Source: Flavihumibacter profundi
Lineage (GTDB): Bacteria; Bacteroidota; Bacteroidia; Chitinophagales; Chitinophagaceae
Assembly (NCBI RefSeq): GCF_020076305.1
Contig: NZ_JAIQXE010000002.1
Location: 992,001 to 1,056,000 of the forward strand
Length of the DNA stretch: 64,000 nt
Reading direction: 5' to 3'
Below the pieces are notes generated by a model. That model was not told the DNA's origin. It worked only from the letters and a program-made list of their open reading frames with translations, and made no database searches. The position numbers and the translations under genes were made by a program. Of this stretch, positions 18,502 through 26,065 are shown in pieces. Every line of letters starts with the position of its first letter. Position 1 is the first letter of the stretch.

Positions 18502-20394
18502 ATGAAACCTTTTTTTGTCGGGCTATGCCTTTTGCTTTGCTTGTCTTCATTTGCCCAGGATATTGATTCAACCTGGTTCTCACAGAACTATACCAAGAAG
18601 GAAGTTTACATTACCATGCGTGATGGGGTGAGGTTATTTACTTCTGTGTATATGCCTGTTTCAACAGCGGAAAAGCATCCGATCCTGATGGAGAGAACGC
18701 CTTATTCCTGCGCGCCATACGGTGCAGGCCAGAATAAACCATACTGGGGCAGTTACCTGAAGGCATATTGCAGGGAAGGTTATATACTGGTTACGCAGGA
18801 CGTGCGGGGCAGGTGGATGAGTGAAGGGGTATTTGAAAACGTACGGCCATTTAATGCTGATAAAAAAGGGAAGGAGATTGATGAGTCAAGCGATACCTAT
18901 GATGCGATTGACTGGCTGGTAAAAAATATTCCCAACAATAATGGCAAGGTCGGCGTCTTCGGGATCTCTTACCCGGGCTTTTATTCGACTATGGCTGCTG
19001 CCAGTAACCATCCTGCATTAGTAGCCGTTAGTCCGCAGGCACCGGTCACCAATTGGTTTATTGGCGATGATTTTCACCATAACGGCGCATTTTTCCAGAT
19101 GGATGCTTTTAGTTTTTATTCAGCCTTGGGCGGCGGGTTTGGTGTGCCGCATCCGAAGCCGATATCAGTAGCACCAGACCCTGTACCCTATCCGGATTAC
19201 GATAGTTACCAGTTTTACCTAAAAGCCGGCACCTTGAAAAATTTAAGCAGGTATATGGGCGACAGTATCGCCTTCTGGAAAGACCTGATGGCGCATCCCA
19301 ATTATGATGCTTTCTGGAAAGCTCGTGATGCGCGTAACGCCACTAAAAACCTGCGTCCGGCGATGTTATGGGTTGGTGGTTTGTTTGATGCGGAGGATAC
19401 CTGGGGTGCTTTTAATGCGTATAAGGCAGCGGAAGCGAATAACCCGGGGAAGTCCTTTAATAAAATTGTTGAAGGTCCCTGGTACCATGTGCAATGGGCT
19501 AACCAGGATGGAACCCACCATGGCAATATCCGGTTTGGATCTAACACGAGTGAATATTACCAGGAAAATTTCGATGTACCCTTCTTCAATTATTTCCTGA
19601 AAGGCAAGGGAGATGTTTCCAAATTCGCGGAAGCCAATATCTTTTTTACAGGTGCCAATGAATGGAAAACTTTTGCACAATGGCCTCCTGCGGAAAAGAC
19701 AGCTACCACAATGTACCTGCAGCCGAATGGTAAGTTGTCGGCCGAAAAACCGGGTGGCGACAACAGTTTCAGCGAATACACCAGCGATCCAGCAAAGCCG
19801 GTGCCTTATGACGAAGAAGTGCATTTTACAAGGACCAGGAAATATATGTCCAACGACCAGCGCTTCGCCGCCCGCCGCCCCGATGTTCTGGTTTTCGAAA
19901 CGGAACTGCTGGATCATGATGTTACTGTAGCCGGACCAGTTATTGCTGACCTGCGCACCAGTATTTCAACAACAGATGCGGATTTCGTGGTGAAGGTCAT
20001 TGATGTTTTCCCGGATGATATGGGCCACAATAATGTTGACATATATGCCAATGAGGATCCTGTATTGCCCTATCCGATGGGCGGTTACCAGATGCTGGTG
20101 CGCGGTGAAATTTTCAGGGGCCGTTTCAGGAAAAGCTATGAAACCCCGGCAGCGTTTACTCCCGGTAAAATTGAAACTGTGAAATTCGAGTTACCTGATA
20201 TTGCGCATACATTTAAGAAAGGGCATCGCCTGATGGTGCAGGTACAGAGCAGCTGGTTCCCTTTGGTAGACCGCAACCCGCAGCAATTTGTTGATATCTA
20301 CCATTGCGATGAAAAGGATTTCATTAAGAGTGATATCAAAATATTTCACAACGGGGAAAATGCCTCTTCCATAATATTGCCGGTAATCCGCTAA
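18502..20394 (+). CDS. exported CocE/NonD family hydrolase (S15-like)
   Basis: A 630-aa protein with a signal peptide (MKPFFVGLCLLLCLSSFAQ). The alpha/beta hydrolase part has the nucleophile Ser156 in GISYPG, the Asp in GGLFDAEDTWG and the His in GPWYHVQW. It is followed by an X-Pro dipeptidyl-peptidase C-terminal jelly-roll domain (about residues 400-620). The family holds cocaine esterase, glutaryl-7-ACA acylase and X-Pro dipeptidases, so it cleaves an ester or amide, probably in the periplasm. It sits between the regulator and the sulfatase; an acyl-trimming role is possible but unproven. Confidence 0.85.
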   Translation: MKPFFVGLCLLLCLSSFAQDIDSTWFSQNYTKKEVYITMRDGVRLFTSVYMPVSTAEKHPILMERTPYSCAPYGAGQNKPYWGSYLKAYCREGYILVTQDVRGRWMSEGVFENVRPFNADKKGKEIDESSDTYDAIDWLVKNIPNNNGKVGVFGISYPGFYSTMAAASNHPALVAVSPQAPVTNWFIGDDFHHNGAFFQMDAFSFYSALGGGFGVPHPKPISVAPDPVPYPDYDSYQFYLKAGTLKNLSRYMGDSIAFWKDLMAHPNYDAFWKARDARNATKNLRPAMLWVGGLFDAEDTWGAFNAYKAAEANNPGKSFNKIVEGPWYHVQWANQDGTHHGNIRFGSNTSEYYQENFDVPFFNYFLKGKGDVSKFAEANIFFTGANEWKTFAQWPPAEKTATTMYLQPNGKLSAEKPGGDNSFSEYTSDPAKPVPYDEEVHFTRTRKYMSNDQRFAARRPDVLVFETELLDHDVTVAGPVIADLRTSISTTDADFVVKVIDVFPDDMGHNNVDIYANEDPVLPYPMGGYQMLVRGEIFRGRFRKSYETPAAFTPGKIETVKFELPDIAHTFKKGHRLMVQVQSSWFPLVDRNPQQFVDIYHCDEKDFIKSDIKIFHNGENASSIILPVIR

Positions 20395-20416
20395 CCAATA
20401 GTGGAAAAAAGAACAA

Positions 20417-20454
20417 TCAGCCATATGCATGACTAAAATTATGCATATGGCTGA
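20417..20454. terminator. 14-bp perfect hairpin between hydrolase and sulfatase genes
   Basis: TCAGCCATATGCAT and its exact inverse ATGCATATGGCTGA flank a 10-base loop. It lies 23 bases after the CocE-type stop. It lacks a full T-tract (it is followed by GTCATTTATATT), so it may be a weak terminator, an mRNA-stabilising hairpin or a regulator binding site upstream of the sulfatase. Confidence 0.5.
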
Positions 20455-20533
20455 GTCATTTATATTACCTTTAAAAATATATTTATTACCGCAAATCAAA
20501 AAAAGGACTTAACCTGGTAGTCAACGAAAATTT

Positions 20534-22117
20534 ATGAGAAAATTGAGAAGCAAAATTGTCATGATGATATTGCTCATGGCAGTAGTATCTTTTGCAGTTG
20601 CCCAGAAAAAGCAACAGGCTGCAAAAGCACCCGGCAAACCTAATATCCTTGTGATCTTTGGCGATGATATTGGTTGGAATAATATCAGCGCATACAATAT
20701 GGGCATGATGGGGTACAAAACACCCAATATTGACCGCATTGCTAAAGAGGGCATGATGTTCACCGATTATTATGGCCAGCAAAGCTGCACCGCGGGCCGT
20801 GCTGCCTTCATAACCGGGCAAAGCCCGTATCGTACCGGCTTATTGAAAGTTGGTCTGCCCGGCGCAAAAGAAGGATTGCAAAAGGAAGACCCAACGATTG
20901 CAGATCTCCTCAAACCGCAGGGGTATGCAACTGGACAGTTTGGTAAAAACCACCTGGGTGATAGGGATGAACACATGCCTACTGCCCATGGCTTCGACGA
21001 ATTTTTCGGCAACCTCTATCACCTGAATGCGGAAGAAGAACCCGAAAATGAAGATTACCCGACTGAAAAACAAATGCCGGGCTTCAAGGAAAAATTTGGA
21101 CCCCGCGGAGTGATTCATTCATATGCTAATGCCGATGGCACCCAGAAAATTGAGAATACCGGCGCCCTGACTAAAAAGAGAATGGAAACCATCGATGGTG
21201 AATTTCTTGCTGCTGCGAAAGGGTTTATTGACAAATCTGTTAAGGCCGACAAACCTTTTTTTGTATGGTATAATAGTACCCGGATGCACATTTGGACTCA
21301 CCTGAAAGATGCTTCTAAAGGAAAAACCGGCAATGGCTTGTATGCAGATGGAATGGCAGAACATGATGCCATGGTAGGTGAATTGCTGAAGCAATTGGAT
21401 GATTTGAAAATTACAGACAATACCATTGTGATCTATTCAACAGACAATGGTGCCGAAATAATGTTCTGGCCTGATGGCGGCATGACGCCTTTCCGTGGGG
21501 AAAAAGCAACTGGTTGGGAAGGCGGATTCCGTGTCCCTGCCATGATCCGCTGGCCCGGTAAAATAAAGCCAGGCCAAATTTCTAACGAAATATTCTCATC
21601 CGAAGACTGGATGCCTACTTTACTTGCCGCAGCTGGTGTTACGGATATAAAGGAAAAACTATTGACTGGCTACCAGGCTGGTAATACTAACTATAAAGTC
21701 CATCTCGATGGCTATAACCAAATTTCCTATCTCACCGGGCAAACTGCGCAATCGGCCCGCAAGGAAATGTTCTATTTTAATGATGACGGAAGCCTGGTGG
21801 CTTTGCGTTACAACCGCTGGAAAATACATTTTCAAATCCAGGAACACCATGGCTTTGAAGTATGGGCAAGACCCTGGACCTCGCTTCGGGTGCCTTTAAT
21901 TTTTGATCTTCAGGCTGACCCTTTTGAAAGGGCAGAGCATGATTCTGAATTGTATACTAAATGGCTGGTTGACCACGTCTATTTATTGGTGCCTGCCCAG
22001 GCTTATGTCGGGCAATTTCTTGGATCATTCCGGGACTTCCCGCAACGGCAAAAAGTGGGTAGTTTTTCCCTTGACCAGGTTTTGGAGTCCCTGCAAAAGA
22101 GCGGCGGAAATAATTAA
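20534..22117 (+). CDS. arylsulfatase (S1 family, Cys-type formylglycine site)
   Basis: A 527-aa exported sulfatase with a signal peptide (about residues 1-23, ending SFAVAQ). The metal site starts with IFGDDIGWNN. The active-site motif is Cys85-Thr-Ala-Gly-Arg89 followed by FITGQ, the C-x-A-x-R form that can be matured to formylglycine. FGKNHLGDRDEHMP and YSTDNGAE complete the site. It hydrolyses sulfate esters, probably on amino-sugar-containing glycans given its neighbours. No sulfatase-maturing enzyme gene is in the window. The operon ends with a strong terminator just downstream. Confidence 0.88.
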   Translation: MRKLRSKIVMMILLMAVVSFAVAQKKQQAAKAPGKPNILVIFGDDIGWNNISAYNMGMMGYKTPNIDRIAKEGMMFTDYYGQQSCTAGRAAFITGQSPYRTGLLKVGLPGAKEGLQKEDPTIADLLKPQGYATGQFGKNHLGDRDEHMPTAHGFDEFFGNLYHLNAEEEPENEDYPTEKQMPGFKEKFGPRGVIHSYANADGTQKIENTGALTKKRMETIDGEFLAAAKGFIDKSVKADKPFFVWYNSTRMHIWTHLKDASKGKTGNGLYADGMAEHDAMVGELLKQLDDLKITDNTIVIYSTDNGAEIMFWPDGGMTPFRGEKATGWEGGFRVPAMIRWPGKIKPGQISNEIFSSEDWMPTLLAAAGVTDIKEKLLTGYQAGNTNYKVHLDGYNQISYLTGQTAQSARKEMFYFNDDGSLVALRYNRWKIHFQIQEHHGFEVWARPWTSLRVPLIFDLQADPFERAEHDSELYTKWLVDHVYLLVPAQAYVGQFLGSFRDFPQRQKVGSFSLDQVLESLQKSGGNN

Positions 22118-22141
22118 TAATTGGCAATACATTTAGCCAGG

Positions 22142-22176
22142 AAGAGGCTGCCTCAATAGGGCGGCCTCTTTTTTTG
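22142..22176 (+). terminator. rho-independent terminator after the sulfatase gene
   Basis: An 11-bp stem with one G-T pair (AAGAGGCTGCC / GGCGGCCTCTT) around a 7-base loop, followed by a run of seven or more T. It lies 25 bases after the sulfatase stop, so the MFS and ROK genes probably have their own promoter. Confidence 0.85.
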
Positions 22177-22231
22177 TTTGTACCAACAGCAGGCCTTGCA
22201 ACATATAAAAGAAGACTATTATTCAATCTCC

Positions 22232-22245
22232 CGAAACCGGTTTCG
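22232..22245. promoter_or_regulatory. candidate LacI-type operator CGAAACCGGTTTCG
   Basis: A perfect 14-bp palindrome with the AAAC-CG-GTTT core common in LacI-family operators. Two weaker AAAC-N1/2-GTTT sites follow at 22284-22292 and 22296-22305, overlapping the promoter. Binding by the locus LacI protein is inferred. Confidence 0.5.
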
Positions 22246-22289
22246 TATCACTAAACGGTAAATAATATAGCTGGTCCAGCGTTAAACGG

Positions 22290-22320
22290 TTTGCTAAACT
22301 GGTTTTTTTGGCTAAGTTGT
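22290..22320 (+). promoter_or_regulatory. promoter of the MFS-ROK transcription unit
   Basis: A -33 element TTTG (22290-22293), a 19-base spacer, and a -7-like element TAAGTTGT (22313-22320). The -33 element lies inside one of the AAAC/GTTT half-site pairs. The spacing fits the Bacteroidota consensus; the -7 element has one mismatch. Confidence 0.45.
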
Positions 22321-22355
22321 ACCCTAATTAAATTAACTGCAATTAATTGCCTCAA

Positions 22356-23612
22356 ATGAACCGTAGCTATTACACTGTTGGGCTCATTATGCTCACGTTT
22401 TTTGTGATCTCTTTCCTTACGAACATTATTGGTCCGCTGATTCCCGATATTATCAAAGGATTTGACCTGAGCCTGACCCTGGTAGCCCTGCTGCCATTCG
22501 CATTCTTTATTGCTTATGGCGTGATGTCTATCCCATCGGGAATGCTGATTGAACGGTATAAAGAAAAAAAGGTAATGGTGGCGGCCTTCTTCGTTTCGTT
22601 TTTTGGTGCACTGTTGCTGGCCCTTTTCCCAAATTACCTGAGTGCGGTATTGTCTTTGTTTTTGATCGGTTGTGGTATGGCGATGTTACAGGTGGTCATC
22701 AATCCTTTGCTGCGCACATCAGGCGGTGAAGAGCATTATGCTTTTTATTCCATCCTTGCGCAACTGATATTTGGACTGGCATCCTTCGTTAGTCCGCTGG
22801 TCTATTCCAGCATGGTATCGAAGCTCCAGGCCCAGGGAGAAATTACCGGAATAATGGGACTCCTTAAAAGCCATACGCCGGGTGATTTACCCTGGATATC
22901 CTTGTACTGGCTTTTTGCCTTGATTTCCCTGGCCATGATTGTCATCATCCTGGTATCCCGATTCCCCAAAGTTGAACTTAAACAGGATGAAAAGGCGGGT
23001 ACTGTCCAAACCTATATTGATTTGTTTAAAAAGCGTGTGGTGGTCCTTTACTTCCTTGCCTTGTTTTGTTATGTAGGCACAGAGCAGGGTGTAGCCAACT
23101 GGATCTCACAATTCCTGAGCAGCTACCACGGGTATGATCCCCAAAAAACAGGAGCAGAAGTGGTGGCTTATTTCTGGGGATTAATGACTGCCGGTGGGGT
23201 ATTGGGCTTGTTACTGGTAAAGCTGATGGATAGCCGGAAGGTGCTGATCCTGTTTACGGCACTGGCACTGGTTTCTTTAACAGTAGCCTTATTCGGTCCG
23301 GGCAACTGGGCATTGATCGCCTTCCCGATGGTGGGCTTTTTTGCATCAGTTATGTACCCGATTATTTTCTCTTTGGCCCTCAATTCCGTGACTGAACACC
23401 ATGGATCTTTTGCGGGTATTCTGGTTACCGGCATTGTGGGTGGCGCTGTAATCCCGCTTATTGTCGGCTGGCTGGGTGATCACCTGGGACTGCGTTATGG
23501 CATGTTGTTCATCTACCTGACTATGGGCTATATATTAAGTATCGGTTTCTGGGCCAGGCCAATTGTTACGAATAAAACCATCAGCAGGAAGAAAAAAGAA
23601 GCTGTCAGTTAA
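22356..23612 (+). CDS. MFS transporter, sugar symporter type
   Basis: A 418-aa inner membrane protein with about 12 helices. It begins MNRSYYTVGLIMLTFFVISF; an in-frame TTG at 22347 would only add MPQ. Motifs such as PSGMLIERYKEKK between helices 2 and 3 and MAMLQVVINPLL place it in the FucP/NagP-like branch of the MFS. It forms a two-gene unit with the ROK kinase behind a promoter with LacI-type operators. The locus thus has two symporters; this one may take a different sugar or oligosaccharide from the NagP-like one. Confidence 0.82.
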   Translation: MNRSYYTVGLIMLTFFVISFLTNIIGPLIPDIIKGFDLSLTLVALLPFAFFIAYGVMSIPSGMLIERYKEKKVMVAAFFVSFFGALLLALFPNYLSAVLSLFLIGCGMAMLQVVINPLLRTSGGEEHYAFYSILAQLIFGLASFVSPLVYSSMVSKLQAQGEITGIMGLLKSHTPGDLPWISLYWLFALISLAMIVIILVSRFPKVELKQDEKAGTVQTYIDLFKKRVVVLYFLALFCYVGTEQGVANWISQFLSSYHGYDPQKTGAEVVAYFWGLMTAGGVLGLLLVKLMDSRKVLILFTALALVSLTVALFGPGNWALIAFPMVGFFASVMYPIIFSLALNSVTEHHGSFAGILVTGIVGGAVIPLIVGWLGDHLGLRYGMLFIYLTMGYILSIGFWARPIVTNKTISRKKKEAVS

Positions 23613-23645
23613 TTTGTTCAAAAGAGACTTTTACAAAAGAGATTT

Positions 23646-24497
23646 ATGCAAGAGAAACATATTATTGGTATCGACCTTGGCGCAACAAATATCCGCGGCG
23701 GGCTGGTGACCGGGAAGGAAATAACTAACACCCATGCAAAACCGATACGCAGCAAGGGAACCGTGGAAGAAGTGTTACAGGATATTTTTGATATTACCGA
23801 TCTGCTGGTGAATGAAAATGTTGCGGGAATTGGTATTGGTGTGCCCAGCGTTGTGAACCTGGCGGAAGGTATTGTTTACGATGTACAACATATTCCTTCC
23901 TGGAAAGAAGTGCCCCTGAAAAAGAGGATGGAAGAGCGCTACCATTTGCCGGTATTTGTAAATAATGATGCCAATTGCTTTGCACTTGGTGAATATTATT
24001 TTGGTAAAGGAATCGGAAGCGATCATATGATTGGACTTACCCTTGGCACCGGCATTGGTGCAGGTGTGATTATCAATCGCCATTTATATGCGGGTCCGAA
24101 TTGCGGTGCAGGGGAATTTGGCATGGTGGATTATCTCGATCACAACTATGAATACTATGGAAGCGGGCAGTTTTTTAGTAATGTATACCAGACAGACGGG
24201 CAGGTAGTATTTGAACGCGCGCAGGCAGGTGATCCCCAGGCGCTGCAGTGGTATGCTGAATTGGGAACGCATTTGGGCAATACGGTCAAATTAATACTGT
24301 ATGCTTATGACCCGCCGTTGATAGTATTTGGTGGCTCCGTAAGGCATGCGTATCCCTATTTCCAGGAAACCATGTGGGAGCGCATTAATACTTTCGCTTT
24401 CACGAAATCATTACCTGGTTTGAGGATTGAATTATCGGAACTGCAGAACAGTGGCATCCTTGGCGCAGCCGGGTTGTACTATGATGCGGTAAAGTAA
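23646..24497 (+). CDS. ROK family sugar kinase
   Basis: A 283-aa kinase. The ATP-binding motif IGIDLGATNIRGG lies at residues 6-18, the catalytic region at VNNDANCFALGEYYFG, and LTLGTGIGAGVI follows. The usual ROK zinc motif CxCGxxGCxE is not present; the equivalent place reads NCGAGEFGMVDYLDHNYEYYGSG. It may bind sugar without the zinc cluster. It follows the MFS gene after 33 bases and probably phosphorylates the imported sugar, which would supply substrate to NagA. GlcNAc or GalNAc kinase is inferred from context. Confidence 0.85.
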   Translation: MQEKHIIGIDLGATNIRGGLVTGKEITNTHAKPIRSKGTVEEVLQDIFDITDLLVNENVAGIGIGVPSVVNLAEGIVYDVQHIPSWKEVPLKKRMEERYHLPVFVNNDANCFALGEYYFGKGIGSDHMIGLTLGTGIGAGVIINRHLYAGPNCGAGEFGMVDYLDHNYEYYGSGQFFSNVYQTDGQVVFERAQAGDPQALQWYAELGTHLGNTVKLILYAYDPPLIVFGGSVRHAYPYFQETMWERINTFAFTKSLPGLRIELSELQNSGILGAAGLYYDAVK

Positions 24498-24506
24498 ACC
24501 GGTTAT

Positions 24507-25307
24507 TTATTTTGTTGTAAAAAAGGACACAACAGTAGTACTGAATTCAGGTGTATGCCAGGCCGTGCCGTGATTGCCTGGCACGGTTATAAACTTTGCG
24601 GTAGGAATAAGACTTGCCAGCTCCTGTCCATTACCGTTATCCTGGTCCTGTTCGCCGCAAACCACCAGTACCTTTTGCTTTACTTTGCCCAATTCTTCCT
24701 TACTGGTTGAGGGCTGCCCTTTTTGCTGGTAAGCCAGGGCAAGCTGGTCGAGGTTGTTTTCGCGTATCCGTTTATAGAAGGCTGCAAATGCAGCAGTGGT
24801 ATCGTTCATCAGTGCATTGTAGAAAGCGATCCGCCTTGGCCATTGGGGATTGGTAAAATCAGCGCCCATTCCACCTAATACTGCAGCTTGTAAATGTTTG
24901 TCAAGTACCAGCAGCCTGGCCAAAATGATAGAGCCCCGCGAATAGCCTACTGCCCCATATTTTTTATACCCCAGGGAATGCATCAGTCCCATAACATCTT
25001 TTGCTTCTGCATCATCCTGGTAAGCAAAAGTATCATGTGGTTTATCGGATTTGCCATTACCCCTAAGGTCCACTGTAATTACTGAAAACCCTGCATTGGC
25101 GAGTTGGTTATACAGGTCAATGTTTTTCCAGTCATCGCCCTTGCTGGTGAAACCATGGATTAGCAGTACCGGCGATCCATTCCCCTTCACCTCGTAATAG
25201 ATACGGGTTTTGTCGAAGGAAACAAAATAGCCTTCCTTGTTTTTCTGGGCGATGGTTCCAAAGGAGATGCAAAAAACCAGCAGGGTGAAAAATGACTTTA
25301 TCCGCAT
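24507..25307 (-). CDS. exported alpha/beta hydrolase
   Basis: A 266-aa protein with a signal peptide (MRIKSFFTLLVFCISFGTIAQ). The fold shows the oxyanion motif LIHGFTSKGDDW, the nucleophile Ser in GYSRGSI, the Asp in VVCGEQDQDNG and the His in VPGNHGTAW. It converges on the ROK gene with only 9 bases between the stops. The substrate is unknown; it may be an esterase or peptidase of the periplasm. It does not share the direction or promoter of the amino-sugar locus. Confidence 0.78.
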   Translation of the reverse strand: MRIKSFFTLLVFCISFGTIAQKNKEGYFVSFDKTRIYYEVKGNGSPVLLIHGFTSKGDDWKNIDLYNQLANAGFSVITVDLRGNGKSDKPHDTFAYQDDAEAKDVMGLMHSLGYKKYGAVGYSRGSIILARLLVLDKHLQAAVLGGMGADFTNPQWPRRIAFYNALMNDTTAAFAAFYKRIRENNLDQLALAYQQKGQPSTSKEELGKVKQKVLVVCGEQDQDNGNGQELASLIPTAKFITVPGNHGTAWHTPEFSTTVVSFFTTK

Positions 25308-25333
25308 CTTATAAATGTAAGATTATTTGACCC

Positions 25334-25366
25334 ATCCTGGCTTGATCCTGGCTTGATCCTAGCTTC
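25334..25366. repeat. tandem repeat, 11-bp unit ATCCTGGCTTG, three copies
   Basis: Two exact copies followed by one copy with changes (ATCCTAGCTTC). It lies close upstream of the minus-strand hydrolase gene and could touch its promoter. Confidence 0.75.
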
Positions 25367-25414
25367 ACGTCCCGGGTCATATTGCCTTACCTGGATTGGT
25401 TTTTTTAGCCTGAT

Positions 25415-25496
25415 CCATGTGCCAACCATGTGCCATCCATGTGCTTTCCTGCGTAAAATAGGCATTTTTCACATGGATGGCACATGGTTGGCACAT
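25415..25496. repeat. 27-bp perfect inverted repeat built from an 11-bp tandem repeat
   Basis: The left arm is three copies of CCATGTGCCAW (25415-25444). The exact inverse of 27 bases (arms 25417-25443 and 25470-25496) follows after a 26-base loop. The transcript would fold into a very stable hairpin. No T-tract follows, so it is not a standard terminator. Confidence 0.85.
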
Positions 25497-25790
25497 AGTC
25501 GGGACTTCCTTTCCCGATTACGCCTACCCGCTTTAAGACCCCCTAAAAACCGGTACGTCCCGGATTTCTCTATATCCGGTACCGGAAATGAGTATAGCCC
25601 ATCCCAAATGCCGGAAAACGGTGATTTGCAGCATTATTTTTGGAATGTTGTTATTGCTGCAGGAACATCACTTAAGCTGAACAGGAGGAGCGGCCCCGGT
25701 AACCAGCACTTAATGATTCCGGTTATGCCAGATTGACGGCTAATGGCCTGGCTGTTTTCCTGGCAAATTGCGGTAGTTTGATGAGTGTTT

Positions 25791-25837
25791 TTAAGGACCA
25801 CTTAAGGACCAGTTAAGGACCACATGAAGACCATGTG
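25791..25837. repeat. tandem repeat, 11-bp unit TTAAGGACCAC, four copies
   Basis: Three near-exact copies (TTAAGGACCA plus C, G, C) and a diverged fourth (ATGAAGACCAT) lie head to tail with no gaps. The last part also forms CACATG-AAGAC-CATGTG, a small dyad. It is 78 bases upstream of the small ORF. Confidence 0.75.
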
Positions 25838-25914
25838 AAAATTCCCCAAAATGCACGCCCGCTACCCGCAAATAACAGTAATTCCAATTATTATAAAACT
25901 TAAAAACCGACAAA

Positions 25915-26010
25915 ATGTCTAAAGCAAATGATAACGTGATTACTCGTAACCGGTGCGGGCAGACCATTGCCTGTAAACCTCCGGTCCGTCGGAAAGACCT
26001 GGTAGTGTAA
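25915..26010 (+). CDS. possible small protein or leader peptide, 31 aa, two cysteines
   Basis: An ATG-started frame codes for a basic 31-residue peptide with RCGQTIAC (Cys14 and Cys20), then KPPVRRKDLVV and a stop. A strong terminator starts 10 bases after the stop, so it looks like a free-standing short transcript. I do not recognise it. It might be a small regulatory protein, a modified peptide or a leader controlling the LD-carboxypeptidase gene 55 bases downstream. The frame alone could be chance; the terminator and the repeats upstream make it worth attention. Confidence 0.35.
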   Translation: MSKANDNVITRNRCGQTIACKPPVRRKDLVV

Positions 26011-26019
26011 TTTGTTTTC

Positions 26020-26051
26020 AACCCGGGGTCATGCTTCGGGTTTTCTTTTTT
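26020..26051 (+). terminator. rho-independent terminator after the small ORF
   Basis: AACCCGGGG-TCATG-CTTCGGGTT forms a 9-bp stem with two G-T pairs, followed by TTCTTTTTT. It lies just before the LD-carboxypeptidase start and could end or attenuate transcription coming from upstream. Confidence 0.75.
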
Positions 26052-26065
26052 GTGTAGATTGCCGC

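Larger units (their letters stand above)
25308..25914. other. non-coding stretch with three 11-bp-period tandem arrays
   Basis: No convincing gene was found in these 607 bases. They hold three short tandem arrays that share an 11-bp period but not a sequence (25334, 25415 and 25791), a large inverted repeat (25417-25496), and a 12-bp palindrome TCCGGTACCGGA (25575-25586). Long open frames across the repeats have no protein-like composition. The stretch ends at a 31-codon ORF. Confidence 0.6.

Noticed and set aside
19366-19917. 183-codon minus-strand frame inside the CocE-type gene
   Set aside because: Shadow of the coding strand without a signal, domain or neighbour to support it.
25415-25496. 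CRISPR array
   Set aside because: The repeats are 11 bp long and directly adjacent, with no spacers, and no cas genes are present.
25353-25736. 127-codon frame across the 25.4 kb repeats
   Set aside because: It starts at TTG, runs through both arms of the hairpin, and has a composition without any domain-like pattern.
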